Shown here piece after piece: positions 1 through 8,708 of a DNA stretch of 64,000 nucleotides; within the stretch, counting starts at the first letter, position 1, and the number at the start of each line of letters is the position of its first letter. Source of the stretch: Aquibacillus sediminis (lineage in GTDB: Bacteria; Bacillota; Bacilli; Bacillales; Amphibacillaceae); contig NZ_SZNM01000014.1 of NCBI RefSeq assembly GCF_005870085.1, positions 1 through 64,000 on the forward strand. The letters are read 5' to 3'. Made by a program: the position numbers and the translations under genes. A model generated the notes under the pieces. The model saw only the letters and a list, made by a program, of their open reading frames with translations. It ran no database searches and was not told the DNA's origin.

Positions 1-24
1 ACTGTTCTTCTTATATCCGTCCAT
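1..24 (-). CDS. 5' end of a divergent gene running off the left edge
   Basis: A minus-strand ATG at position 24 opens a frame reading MDGYKKNS to the window edge. A GAGGTG ribosome site lies about nine bases upstream. Only eight codons are visible, so no family can be named. It is divergent from the truncated permease that follows, so the gene may belong to whatever insertion or rearrangement removed the front of that permease. Confidence 0.4.
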
Positions 25-74
25 ACTTTTATTCACCTCATAACTTAAGTATGGACATCAAAAGATAGGGCTAA

Positions 75-1055
75 AAGCTGATACCGTCTAAAGACGGTGG
101 AGTTAGACCACGCATTTGGAAATTAAATTGGTTCGGTATTAAGCAACTAGACAAGCTACAGAAATGGTCATTGCCTTTATTCTTCGTTTTTCTAATCGCT
201 GCAATTGTAGTGGCTACGATGAATCCTTCTAGTTATGATGGAAGTTTTTGGTCTTACATGCCAGAAGGAGTACAAGTTGGAGGCTCGGCACTATTACTCT
301 GTATTGGCATGCAACATGGCATTATGGGATTAACCCCTCTTTTGGCCTCAGACTATGCTCGCTTTTTAAAACCAAAAGATACAAAAATTGGGATTTTTGC
401 GATCGGATTTATCCCTCAGATTTTTTGTTTTGGTGTAATGGGTGGTCTCGGTATTTGGTTTGGTGTTCGTCTTGGAGAACCAAACCCTGGTGTGTATATC
501 GTGTTGCTACTTGGGATTTGGGGAGCTTTATTCACCATGTTAACTCAAATTAGAATTAACGTGACAAATATTTATAGTGGTTCGCTGTCCTTATCAACAT
601 TTTTTGAAAATATATTTAAATTCAAGCCTGGTAGACGTTTCTGGGTAGTCATTACTGGTGTATCTGCTATCGTCTTAATGCTTCTAAACATTGTGAATCA
701 CCTAGAAGCCGTTATGACATTTCAAGGTGTGTTTCTATTAACATGGGCAACCATCTTAGTGACAGATGCTGTTGTGGTGAAGAAACTGTTAAAAATTGGA
801 CCTGGTTATTACGAAGCTCGCCAGGACCATTTATTTAAATGGAATCCAGTTGGCGTTGGAGCACTGATTATTGCAAGTGGACTTGGAACGGTTGCAGCTT
901 TAGGTTTCATGGGCTCATTCCTGGCAAGCACTGCAGCATTCTTCGCCGCTATCCTTGCTGCCATACTAACGGTCGTACTGGCACTTGTTACAAAAGGAAA
1001 ATATTATATTAAAAAAGAAGCGAATGATATTGATAAAAAAGACTATGTTGCATAA
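75..1055 (+). pseudogene. 5'-truncated NCS1-family (cytosine/purine-type) permease
   Basis: The frame is open from position 75, right after a TAA. It encodes about 325 residues beginning KLIPSKDGGVRPRIWKLNW and continuing through about eight hydrophobic segments. The DYARF motif and overall pattern match the middle and C-terminal part of NCS1 nucleobase-cation symporters, which normally have about 450 residues and 12 membrane segments. No ATG with a ribosome site exists at the front; the first possible start is a TTG at 171 inside a membrane segment. The first four or five helices are missing. The 50 bases before it belong to the promoter of a divergent gene, so I read this as a remnant after insertion or deletion. 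A short functional protein starting at TTG cannot be excluded. Confidence 0.6.
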
Positions 1056-1070
1056 CTTCTAAAAAATTTT

Positions 1071-1112
1071 AGGACAAGCCTCTTAATCCGAGGACTTGTC
1101 CTACTTTTTATT
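1071..1112 (+). terminator. Rho-independent terminator after the permease remnant
   Basis: AGGACAAG at 1071 pairs with CTTGTCCT ending at 1102, followed by a T-rich run. A-rich bases precede the stem, so it may also work on the other strand. Confidence 0.75.
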
Positions 1113-1113
1113 A

Positions 1114-1158
1114 TAAAAAAGCCTCCCCCTACACCACATTGAACGGTTGAAGAGGGAG
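1114..1158 (-). terminator. Terminator of the aldehyde dehydrogenase gene
   Basis: Read on the minus strand, CTCCCTCT (1158-1151) pairs with AGGGGGAG (1130-1123) across a 20-base loop and runs into six Ts. It sits just downstream of the aldehyde dehydrogenase stop. Confidence 0.6.
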
Positions 1159-1168
1159 TTTCTTCTTA

Positions 1169-2641
1169 TTAAAATGGATAGGGCAATTGTTCTTTTTGTA
1201 CCGAAACCCATTTGGTTGTAGTGAACTCCTCTACTACCCAATCATAACCAAATCGGCCTACACCACTATTTTTCACACCGCCAAACGGAACATTACTTTC
1301 TAGTACCGCTGGCATGTCATTTACATGTGTCGTACCTGATTCAATTTCAAGGGAAAGTCTTTCACCTTTTTCTAAATCACTTGTCACGATCGCTGCAGAT
1401 AGTCCGCGGTCCGTATCATTTGCAACACGAATTGCCTCTTCATTCGTTTCAACAGGGATCACTTGTGCAACTGGGCCAAAGATTTCATTTTTTGCAAGAG
1501 AAGAGTTATTCGAAACGTCCACAAACACATATGGCGAGATGACATTACCGTTTCGCTCTCCTTCTACTGCTACTGTTAAGCCTTGCTCTTTCGCTTTTTC
1601 AATCATTCCCATAACTTTGTCTGCTTGTTGTTTATTAATAAGAGGTCCAACAACGGTATTTGGGTCTTTCGGATCCCCAACTGGTAGCTGTTTCACTCGT
1701 TCTACATATTTTTTCACAAATTCATCATAGACGTTACGGTGAACGATGATACGATTGGTAATCGCACAAATTTGGCCATTATGCATAAACTTACCGAATG
1801 TCGCGATGTTTACTGCTTGATCAACATCTGCATCATCTAAGATAAGGAGTGGATTGTTCCCACCAAGTTCCAATGCTAATTGCTTCATTGTGCCACCAGT
1901 TACTTTACTAATGTGTTTACCTACATCTGTTGATCCAGTAAAACTAATAAAGTCTGTATGCGGGTTCGTGAAAAATTCATCCCCACATTCTTGTACATCG
2001 GTTAAGATGGAATTAAAGACACCTGCTGGCAGCCCTGCTTCTTCAAACGCTTTTGCAAATATTTGTCCTCCTACAAGGCCTACTTGCGCATCAGGTTTAT
2101 GCACGACACCATTACCTAGAGCAATCGCTGGAAAGATCGTTCTTGTTGCCATGTTAAAAGGGAAGTTAAATGGCGTGATCGATGTGATAACCCCTAATGG
2201 TAATCGATAGACGCGATTTTGTTTATTTGGGGTCTGGGATGAGTAATCTTTCGGTTGATAGATTTCATCCACCATTTTAAGAGAATCTTTCATGTCACTA
2301 AGACCAAAGCCGAATTCGACTTCCGCTTTTAACCCTGTTCCACCTGTTTCACGGATAATTAATTGCGTAATTTCTTCTTTATTGTCTTCTAAATAATTAA
2401 TCGCTTTGATTAACACTTTACGCCTTTGTTCTGCAGAGGTTTTCGCCCACTTTTTTTGTGCATCTTCCGCCTCTTTAAAAGCGCTTTCAATTTGTTGTTT
2501 ATTTGCTAAGCTAACCGTTGTTACAATCGAGTCATCGTATGGGTCTTGGATGTCATATGTTCTTCCACTTTGACCATCTACCCATTTACCTCCTATGTAA
2601 CTCTTGTTTAGTTGATCTGTGAAATCTCCCACTTTTTGCAT
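1169..2641 (-). CDS. NAD(P)-dependent aldehyde dehydrogenase (aryl-aldehyde type)
   Basis: This 490-residue protein has the normal length and layout of the aldehyde dehydrogenase superfamily: a Rossmann-type cofactor domain with FTGST near residue 234, the catalytic Glu258 in LELGG, and the nucleophile Cys292 in GQICAIT. It most resembles the benzaldehyde/vanillin dehydrogenase branch (B. subtilis YfmT-like). I chose the ATG at 2641 because AAAGGGG lies nine bases upstream; a longer frame to 2707 has no ribosome site. Next to two amine oxidases it most likely oxidises the aldehydes they release, such as phenylacetaldehyde, to acids. That substrate is inferred. A 20-bp palindrome lies about 85 bp upstream. 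Confidence 0.9.
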   Translation of the reverse strand: MQKVGDFTDQLNKSYIGGKWVDGQSGRTYDIQDPYDDSIVTTVSLANKQQIESAFKEAEDAQKKWAKTSAEQRRKVLIKAINYLEDNKEEITQLIIRETGGTGLKAEVEFGFGLSDMKDSLKMVDEIYQPKDYSSQTPNKQNRVYRLPLGVITSITPFNFPFNMATRTIFPAIALGNGVVHKPDAQVGLVGGQIFAKAFEEAGLPAGVFNSILTDVQECGDEFFTNPHTDFISFTGSTDVGKHISKVTGGTMKQLALELGGNNPLLILDDADVDQAVNIATFGKFMHNGQICAITNRIIVHRNVYDEFVKKYVERVKQLPVGDPKDPNTVVGPLINKQQADKVMGMIEKAKEQGLTVAVEGERNGNVISPYVFVDVSNNSSLAKNEIFGPVAQVIPVETNEEAIRVANDTDRGLSAAIVTSDLEKGERLSLEIESGTTHVNDMPAVLESNVPFGGVKNSGVGRFGYDWVVEEFTTTKWVSVQKEQLPYPF

Positions 2642-2726
2642 TTGCCATTCCCCTTTCAAAGAGATATTTAAAAAGTTACAAAACACTATGCTATTGTTCA
2701 TTATCAACTATTTTCAACTAACTTTC

Positions 2727-2746
2727 TATTACCCAATTGGGTAATA
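2727..2746. promoter_or_regulatory. 20-bp perfect palindrome, candidate operator of the amine island
   Basis: TATTACCCAATTGGGTAATA is a perfect palindrome about 85 bp upstream of the aldehyde dehydrogenase start. A near-copy precedes the moaF-like gene at 3707-3724. Each half carries TTGGGT, which fits the TRGGY half-site of GerE/LuxR-type helix-turn-helix proteins, and two such regulators are encoded in this island. Confidence 0.55.
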
Positions 2747-2754
2747 TGTACAGG

Positions 2755-2830
2755 TGGGACAAGGGGACAGGTTTACTGTCCCGCCCTCACTGGACCTTTA
2801 GTGGGACAAGTACCCTGTCCCTCTGTCCCA
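2755..2830. repeat. GGGACA palindromic repeat, double copy
   Basis: The stretch holds TGGGACAAGGGGACAGG, an internal CTGTCCC, then GGGACAAGTACCCTGTCCC and TGTCCCA. The outer and inner arms can fold into a long hairpin. It lies just after the stop of the moaF-like gene. Other copies are at 3794, 5582, 17799, 29618 and, degenerate, 29970. Confidence 0.7.
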
Positions 2831-2834
2831 ACGA

Positions 2835-3647
2835 TCATTTATTTTTTGGATACTGTGTCTCGTTTAAAACTGTTGCAAGTGATCCAAAAGTTAGACTCAC
2901 AACTCTTTCTGGTTCTGGATCCCAACAAAAAAAACGACCTGTAGATCGCATCTCTTTTAAATCAACCACCACGATTGACTCAACAGGCATAACAGTTTCT
3001 GTCCAGAAAAGAATCGTTAAATCTTCATCAAGATGATAGAATAAACATTTCTCAACATCTGCCAAACCTCTCTCAGCACCATTTACACAATGCCATGCTA
3101 ACGTTTCTTTGTTTAGGTATACATGTTCATACCAATCATCCGAACTATATTCATAAAGAACACGTTTACCAACAAAGTCAGAGGATGGATTAATTGGATT
3201 ATTTCCTGGTGCCCCAGCAATTACAGCAGAAGTGAAATCTGTTTTCGTTCTCTTTTTACCGTCAATTTCAACAAAACTTGATACCGCCACAAAGACATTT
3301 CCATGTAGCGATTTCCAAATAAGTGATACTTGTTCCTCATAATCTGGCTTATAGAAATCAACAAAGAAAATCCCGTCGCGAACTTCGAAGGCTTCATAGG
3401 TATCAGTTCCAGTTAATCCTTTATCTTCTCCCTTTAAAATGGTCCAAACCAATGTTTTTTCATCTTTAAAATCATGTTTGATAACAGTATCATTTTCAAA
3501 ATGGAGTGTAAAAGCTTTACCTGATAGTGCTGAACTATGTGGAATTCTATGCTCACTAAAGCCATCAGCCATTTCCTCAAGTGTTGGCCATTCCTCGATT
3601 GGTACAAAAGATTGTGTCTCTACTTGTTTTTTAATATCATAACTCAT
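2835..3647 (-). CDS. MoaF-like protein (monoamine regulon family)
   Basis: This 270-residue soluble protein matches the two-domain MoaF family. The N-terminal part spans about residues 25-130 and the C-terminal domain ends with FCWDPEPERVVSLTFG. MoaF was first noted in the monoamine (tyramine oxidase) regulon of Klebsiella; the family is named for molybdenum cofactor biosynthesis, but its biochemical role is not settled and the fold is lipocalin-like. The start is the ATG at 3647, preceded by GGAGGAG with seven-base spacing; the frame extends upstream to 3680 without a better site. Its location among amine oxidase genes repeats the enteric association. The gene stops just before a GGGACA repeat. 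Confidence 0.8.
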   Translation of the reverse strand: MSYDIKKQVETQSFVPIEEWPTLEEMADGFSEHRIPHSSALSGKAFTLHFENDTVIKHDFKDEKTLVWTILKGEDKGLTGTDTYEAFEVRDGIFFVDFYKPDYEEQVSLIWKSLHGNVFVAVSSFVEIDGKKRTKTDFTSAVIAGAPGNNPINPSSDFVGKRVLYEYSSDDWYEHVYLNKETLAWHCVNGAERGLADVEKCLFYHLDEDLTILFWTETVMPVESIVVVDLKEMRSTGRFFCWDPEPERVVSLTFGSLATVLNETQYPKNK

Positions 3648-3706
3648 AACATAACTCCTCCTTATAAATGTTGCTCTCATTATTTCAAAAAATTCTGATA
3701 TTATCT

Positions 3707-3724
3707 ATTGCCCAATTGGGTGAT
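3707..3724. promoter_or_regulatory. Palindrome upstream of the moaF-like gene
   Basis: ATTGCCCAATTGGGTGAT differs from the palindrome at 2728-2745 only at two symmetric positions (A/G). It lies about 60 bp upstream of the moaF-like start, so both genes probably answer to one regulator. Confidence 0.55.
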
Positions 3725-3779
3725 TATGATTTGGAATGTTTACCCCATGTAAAAGGGGAAGAGTTTTCACTCTCCCCCT

Positions 3780-4265
3780 TCACTGTATTTTCATCTGTCC
3801 CTCTGTCCCATTTTTCACCGGGAAAAGTGCCCTGTCCCCTTGTCCCGCTTGGTTTAAGCACCATAATATATAAATACATACACTGAGGAATAAGCCATTC
3901 ATAAACAGGATAAATAAGGTATGGTTTGGTGACATATGGACCATGGCACCTGTCATCGTCCCCATCATGCCTCCCATTATTCCTTCAATCATACCGCCAA
4001 GTACAACGACGTGACCAAATGGTTTCCCGACAAAAAATCCAATGGCAATTCCGACTAATATTGCAATCATTGTAGAGGTAGCAAAATTATCATGTATAAG
4101 CACACCTAATACGGTCCCAAAGGTGAGACAAGCTATCAAACTTACACCCATTACAATCATATGAGTATGAAAGGTTGACTTTTTCACATTTTCTTTCACT
4201 CGATAAACACCGGCAATACAGACCAAACTAACCATTAGAATAAAAACTAAATTAAAAATGAACAA
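3780..4265 (-). CDS. Small multi-pass membrane protein, unknown function
   Basis: A 161-residue protein with about four to five hydrophobic segments (roughly residues 1-22, 34-58, 65-85, 88-108 and 117-136) and a methionine/glycine-rich stretch near residues 90-108. I do not recognise the family. The start is a TTG at 4265 with AGGTGG nine bases upstream; no ATG in frame fits better. The last 20 or so residues (GQGDRALFPVKNGTEGQ...) are encoded by a GGGACA repeat copy, so the original C-terminus was probably replaced when the repeat arrived. It lies between the moaF-like and deacetylase genes on the same strand. A transport or scaffold role in amine use is possible but unsupported. Confidence 0.55.
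   Translation of the reverse strand: MFIFNLVFILMVSLVCIAGVYRVKENVKKSTFHTHMIVMGVSLIACLTFGTVLGVLIHDNFATSTMIAILVGIAIGFFVGKPFGHVVVLGGMIEGIMGGMMGTMTGAMVHMSPNHTLFILFMNGLFLSVCIYILWCLNQAGQGDRALFPVKNGTEGQMKIQ
3794..3848. repeat. GGGACA palindromic repeat inside the 3' end of a coding region
   Basis: CTGTCCCTCTGTCCC and GTGCCCTGTCCCCTTGTCCCG flank a short spacer. This copy lies within the frame of the small membrane protein and encodes its C-terminal residues. Confidence 0.65.
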
Positions 4266-4307
4266 TCAAACATTCCACCTTTATAAAATAGACTCCAAAT
4301 CATTCAC

Positions 4308-5423
4308 TCAAAAATTCCAATAATTTGACTGAACTTCTATAACATGTTCGACTGCTTTCTTTTGGTGACTAGCTAAAATATCAGAAGGCAATCCTGCAAG
4401 GGGCCCATAGTACGGATCTTCCGTTACTTTACTTTGCACTCCACTTAATGCCTCCATTACTCGTAAAGAACAGAACGGAACATAGGCAGGACTGTATCCA
4501 CCCTCATGACAAGCTACTAACCGTCCTTCACAATGTTTTTCTGCCATCTTTTTAACTACTGACGTCATCTTTCCAAAACCATCTGCAGTCATCATCATCT
4601 GTCCTAAAGGATCAAATGCACTTGGATCTTGCCCTGCTGATACAAGTATGAGTTCAGGTTTAAATTGATCTGCTATCGGCACGACAGCTTCTTCTAATGC
4701 ATGTAAGTACCCCGCATTTCCAGTTCCTGCAGGCAAAGGTATATTTACATTATACCCTCTACCTTCCCCTTCACCTACATGTTCTGCATACCCGCGATTT
4801 GGTGGAAAGTTAAACTCCTGATGTAAAGACACAAATAAAACTTCAGGGTCATCATAAAAGGAGTCTTCCGTTCCATTACCGTGATGGACATCCCAATCAA
4901 TAATCATAATCCGTTTTAACCCATACTTTTCTCGTGCATGACGAGCTGCAATTGCTACATTATTAAACAAGCAAAAGCCCATTCCCATTTCTCTTTCCGC
5001 ATGATGCCCTGGTGGTCTAGTAAGTGCATACATATTTTGGACTTCACCTTCCATAACTGCATCCACACTACTAATTGCTCCACCAGCTGACAGAAGTGCG
5101 ATTTCATAAGATCCAACACCGACAAGTGCTAATTCACCTCCATCCCCACCAGTTGTGTAACTTAATTGTTTTACTCGCTCCACATAAGAACGGGTGTGAT
5201 TTTGTTCAACTTCTTCTCTAGTTGCTGGTCTTGGCTTTATCAAGTGTAATTCATCGATAAATTTAGTTCTTTCTAATAGATTTTTTACGCGACGCTTACT
5301 TTTTGGGCTTTCTCCATGCTCATCAGCCTCAATCCAACCACCAGGTGGTAAAAATAACGCCCCATTACCGGTGTCATGCCAAAAATAACTTTCATCATAT
5401 AGAAAACCAGTTTTCATTCCCAT
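4308..5423 (-). CDS. Class II histone-deacetylase-like zinc amidohydrolase
   Basis: This 371-residue protein carries the arginase/deacetylase motifs in order: RPPGHHAE (His140 and His141), the zinc-binding DWDVHHGNG (Asp178, His180), SAGQDPSAFDPLG with Asp266 as the probable third zinc ligand, and the Gly-rich EGGYSPAY near the C-terminus with the catalytic Tyr. The layout resembles bacterial class II HDAC homologues and acetylpolyamine amidohydrolases rather than AcuC. The ATG at 5423 has AAGGAGG six bases upstream. Placed directly after the copper amine oxidase, it could remove N-acyl groups from amines so that the oxidases can act, which is an inference. Protein deacetylation is the alternative. 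Confidence 0.85.
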   Translation of the reverse strand: MGMKTGFLYDESYFWHDTGNGALFLPPGGWIEADEHGESPKSKRRVKNLLERTKFIDELHLIKPRPATREEVEQNHTRSYVERVKQLSYTTGGDGGELALVGVGSYEIALLSAGGAISSVDAVMEGEVQNMYALTRPPGHHAEREMGMGFCLFNNVAIAARHAREKYGLKRIMIIDWDVHHGNGTEDSFYDDPEVLFVSLHQEFNFPPNRGYAEHVGEGEGRGYNVNIPLPAGTGNAGYLHALEEAVVPIADQFKPELILVSAGQDPSAFDPLGQMMMTADGFGKMTSVVKKMAEKHCEGRLVACHEGGYSPAYVPFCSLRVMEALSGVQSKVTEDPYYGPLAGLPSDILASHQKKAVEHVIEVQSNYWNF

Positions 5424-5581
5424 GAAGTTCCTCCTTCAAGATCGATTTATTGTATCCATTATCGCTCTCAACCTACCTCTTTCCATGTCTCCATTACCTA
5501 GAAACACTTTATACTTGATTCATCCTATTGTCCCTAATTTGCAATGGTTTGGAGAATCCTGTTCGAATCTATCAACCATTA

Positions 5582-5612
5582 GTGGGACAAGGGACCTGTC
5601 CCCGTGTCCCAT
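5582..5612. repeat. GGGACA palindromic repeat
   Basis: GTGGGACAAGGGACCTG and GTCCCCGTGTCCCAT form a compact copy directly abutting the stop codon of the copper amine oxidase. It may serve as a terminator stem. Confidence 0.65.
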
Positions 5613-7537
5613 TAATGATAGGAACAATGTTTTCCGTGTTTTGGTTGTGATGGGGGTACATCAATCGATGGGTTTTGATCGAAAAAGCCTACTGGTTTTA
5701 GCGCGAATCCCATGTATGCTGTAGGCATGATTGGCCAGTCTTCTGGTCGAGTAATATGATGATGTCCCATTGTATACCAAACCACCACGTCTTTATTATG
5801 AATATCACGATCTTGTTGTACCCACTTTGGTAATCCTTCTCCACCTTTATGTTGATTTGGATAATCACCTGCCGCGTACTTTTCATTCTCATTATATGGT
5901 GTGACCCATAGATGATTTTGCACAAATCCAGCTCGCTTCATGATATACGAGTCTTCATGTGCATAAGGTACGGCATTTTCACCTGGGAACAATTTATAGC
6001 TTACTGGTTGATTGACAATGTTTTTCTTATTTGGATTTGTAATTTTCCAGTATCTTGCTGATTCTACATTGACATTTCGGGTAGCTTCTCTTTCTGACTT
6101 AAATGTCGTCGATTTTGCAACAAATGCATTTTTATATGGATTGTGTTCTCCTGGTTTCTCGCTTTCTGTATTTACTTCCACAACAGAATTGTTAACTCCA
6201 TCAATCATCATATCTAATCGCATATTAAAGAAATGTTGGTGGTTTGGTCCATCTAGTTGTGGTGCTAGTAAATTACCATATGGAGATGTTTCTCCAGGGG
6301 CTAGTGCTTTGGTGTGAAGGATGCCTGTAAGTTTTACTTCAAATTCAATGTTCCCATCTTGGTAAAAATACCAAAAGAAGCCATATTCATAGTTTCCAAC
6401 CGTTGAAATACTAGATAACACGAGACGACGTGATCTTCTTACCTCTACATTCCCTGTTCGAAAATCTGTATGTTTCCATAGGATGCCATAGTCTTCTTCA
6501 TGGAGACAGATTGCGTTTGGAATGGTTGCTGGGTTTCCTTTACTATCTGCTAGCACTGCATCAAAATAATGGATTTCACCTAAACAATCACAGCCAAGCT
6601 CTAATGAATTGGCTAGCATACCTACCCCATATTCCCCAACATCAAACGCATTATTGCGGTTGACTGGATCATTAGGATCTCCATAAGGAACAACCATTTC
6701 TGATAAAGAAGCTCGATACATTATCGGACGCTCTTCCCCTTTATCTGTATAAGTTACGGTGTGCAATATCAAACCTTCTCGTGGGTTGAAGCCAAATCGA
6801 ACCTTCCATTTCTGCCAACTTATTTCATGTCCATTTACGGTAAAACTCGGTCCTTCAGGTTGAATGATATCCAACGGTTTAATATCATCTCGGAGTTCCC
6901 CTACGCCTTCAGCATCGTACTTTCCATCATTTGGAGGTATCGGAACGACGCCATGATCCACTACTTTAATGACTTCCATTTTATTTAAATCAACAAAAGC
7001 ATGTAATCCTGATAATGGTCGGGCATACCCATTGTCATGTTTGGACGTTTTTAACCAACAAATCGTCCGTGCAATTCGTTTCCCTTCTTCCTCTTCCACA
7101 CCGAAATAACCAGCTGACCATGGATCTGCCATGATTAAATCAAAATCGGTTATACCTCTTTTCATAAAAGCCTCTTGCATTTCTGCATCATTCTTCACAG
7201 CAGCTTCACATTCCATTAACTCGTCTTCCATGATTGTAGGTTGAACCCCAGGTACATGCTTCCACGATGTTACTTTCCTATCATTTAAGGAGACAATCAC
7301 TTCATATGTTTTCTCTTCCTTGTTATCTAAAATGACTAAAAAGGCAGACCGCTTAATCGAATCTCCTTGTTTAAAATGTAAAACGACATCTTTTGGTGGT
7401 TCGTATAAACTAACACTAACAAAACGAAATGTTTCTGTTAGCTCTTTCTCCTGTTTCACAACATTTGTTGCAACTGAAATTTCATCGGTCGTTAATGGCT
7501 CTAATGGATGGTTTACTGTTTTTAATGTTTCGCTCAT
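5612..7537 (-). CDS. tynA: Copper-containing (TPQ) primary amine oxidase
   Basis: The 641-residue length and residues match bacterial phenylethylamine/tyramine oxidases closely. The cofactor tyrosine is Tyr383 in TVGNYEY, which self-processes to topaquinone. The catalytic base is Asp299 in AFDVGEYG. The copper ligands are His433 and His435 in NHQHF and His592 in TMGHHH. The enzyme converts primary amines plus oxygen and water to aldehyde, ammonia and hydrogen peroxide. No signal peptide is visible, so it is probably cytoplasmic. GGAGAGGAG precedes the ATG. It is divergent from a LuxR-type regulator. The aromatic-amine substrate is inferred from the family; the gene symbol is a family-level label. 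Confidence 0.92.
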   Translation of the reverse strand: MSETLKTVNHPLEPLTTDEISVATNVVKQEKELTETFRFVSVSLYEPPKDVVLHFKQGDSIKRSAFLVILDNKEEKTYEVIVSLNDRKVTSWKHVPGVQPTIMEDELMECEAAVKNDAEMQEAFMKRGITDFDLIMADPWSAGYFGVEEEEGKRIARTICWLKTSKHDNGYARPLSGLHAFVDLNKMEVIKVVDHGVVPIPPNDGKYDAEGVGELRDDIKPLDIIQPEGPSFTVNGHEISWQKWKVRFGFNPREGLILHTVTYTDKGEERPIMYRASLSEMVVPYGDPNDPVNRNNAFDVGEYGVGMLANSLELGCDCLGEIHYFDAVLADSKGNPATIPNAICLHEEDYGILWKHTDFRTGNVEVRRSRRLVLSSISTVGNYEYGFFWYFYQDGNIEFEVKLTGILHTKALAPGETSPYGNLLAPQLDGPNHQHFFNMRLDMMIDGVNNSVVEVNTESEKPGEHNPYKNAFVAKSTTFKSEREATRNVNVESARYWKITNPNKKNIVNQPVSYKLFPGENAVPYAHEDSYIMKRAGFVQNHLWVTPYNENEKYAAGDYPNQHKGGEGLPKWVQQDRDIHNKDVVVWYTMGHHHITRPEDWPIMPTAYMGFALKPVGFFDQNPSIDVPPSQPKHGKHCSYH

Positions 7538-7610
7538 TTAAATTCTCCTCTCCAATTGTTCAAGTTAAGGAATTACGTTTATTTTCAAACTCATGAGGCG
7601 TAAAATTTAT

Positions 7611-7639
7611 TTGACAATTTTAAGTATTGCAAATATTAT
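7611..7639 (+). promoter_or_regulatory. SigA promoter of the first LuxR-type regulator
   Basis: TTGACA at 7611-7616 and TATTAT at 7634-7639 are separated by 17 bases, a near-consensus housekeeping promoter facing the regulator gene at 7707. Confidence 0.75.
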
Positions 7640-7706
7640 GATCATATACAATTACACTTAAGTACCATATATTATTTTAGTATGATTAAAGGAGGTCGAA
7701 TCTTCT

Positions 7707-8510
7707 GTGGCAAGCTTATCTGAAAAGAGGTATCAGCAAATTATGACTTTTATGGATGAGCTCACTAATTGTAGTTCAAACATTCGTGAAGATGTACTTC
7801 TTTCTTTTGAGAGAGTGTTTGGATTTGAAAGGTCTAACTTCTGGTTATGTAACCAATTCCACTATTTTCCAAATGTTGTTGAATTAAATATGGAAAACCA
7901 AGCAGCCAGTGATTATTTAAACAACTTTTATGAATTAGATTATTTTGTCCCCAATAAGGTGATCCAAAAAATTTCCAATCAACGAGTTTTAACAGTAGAG
8001 GATCTAATTTCGCGTAAAGAATACGAAAACAGCGCGTTCTACAATGAGTTTATGAGAAGGTATGGCTATCACCATTACATATCCATGTATATATATAACG
8101 GATCAGAATTAATTGGTGCCATTGACTTTGTTAGATCTAAGAACGAGAAGGACTTCACGAACGAGGAAATCATGTGTCTAGAGATCATTTCAAGACATTT
8201 AGCAGAAAAATTATCAGAATCGCAAAAATTGGATAGTAACGATCACGATGATCATTTAACACCCCTTGAACCCTTTACTATCTCGCCTTTAAAACAAAGC
8301 TTTAAACTCACGAATAAAGAAGCGGAAGTGCTGCAACTAGTTCTACAGGGATGTACCAATAATGACATTGCTAAAAACTTGTTTATTAGTATTAATACAG
8401 TCAAAAAACATTTACAAAGTATCTACAGAAAATTAGAAGTCACGAATAGAACTAGTTTAAGTTATAAAGTACATCAATTATCTTCCACTCCCTCTGTACG
8501 TCCAAATTGA
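7707..8510 (+). CDS. LuxR-type transcriptional regulator (GAF-like sensor plus HTH)
   Basis: A 267-residue protein. Residues 1-180 look like a GAF-type small-molecule sensor with no phosphoacceptor site. Residues about 198-260 form a GerE/LuxR helix-turn-helix (LTNKEAEVLQLVLQG...INTVKKHLQSIYRKL). The start is a GTG with GGAGG 11 bases upstream, a slightly long spacing. It is divergent from the copper amine oxidase and lies upstream of the flavin monoamine oxidase, so it probably controls amine oxidation. The protein at 11641 is a clear full-length paralogue. Its ligand is unknown; an amine or aldehyde is plausible. Confidence 0.85.
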   Translation: MASLSEKRYQQIMTFMDELTNCSSNIREDVLLSFERVFGFERSNFWLCNQFHYFPNVVELNMENQAASDYLNNFYELDYFVPNKVIQKISNQRVLTVEDLISRKEYENSAFYNEFMRRYGYHHYISMYIYNGSELIGAIDFVRSKNEKDFTNEEIMCLEIISRHLAEKLSESQKLDSNDHDDHLTPLEPFTISPLKQSFKLTNKEAEVLQLVLQGCTNNDIAKNLFISINTVKKHLQSIYRKLEVTNRTSLSYKVHQLSSTPSVRPN

Positions 8511-8708
8511 AATAGTTACAATTATTGCAATCGTCTATACTCAGAAAAATATGCTTAAGATTTTTGATGGCCTTAGCTTAATACAAATTTTGCCACAAAA
8601 TAATTTACCTAATTTTCTTAATTTTCTAAAATGGTCCATTTGGATACTATAAAATGATAGATCATTCCTCCATAATAAAAGTTGTAATTATTTTGAAGGA
8701 GGATTGCT

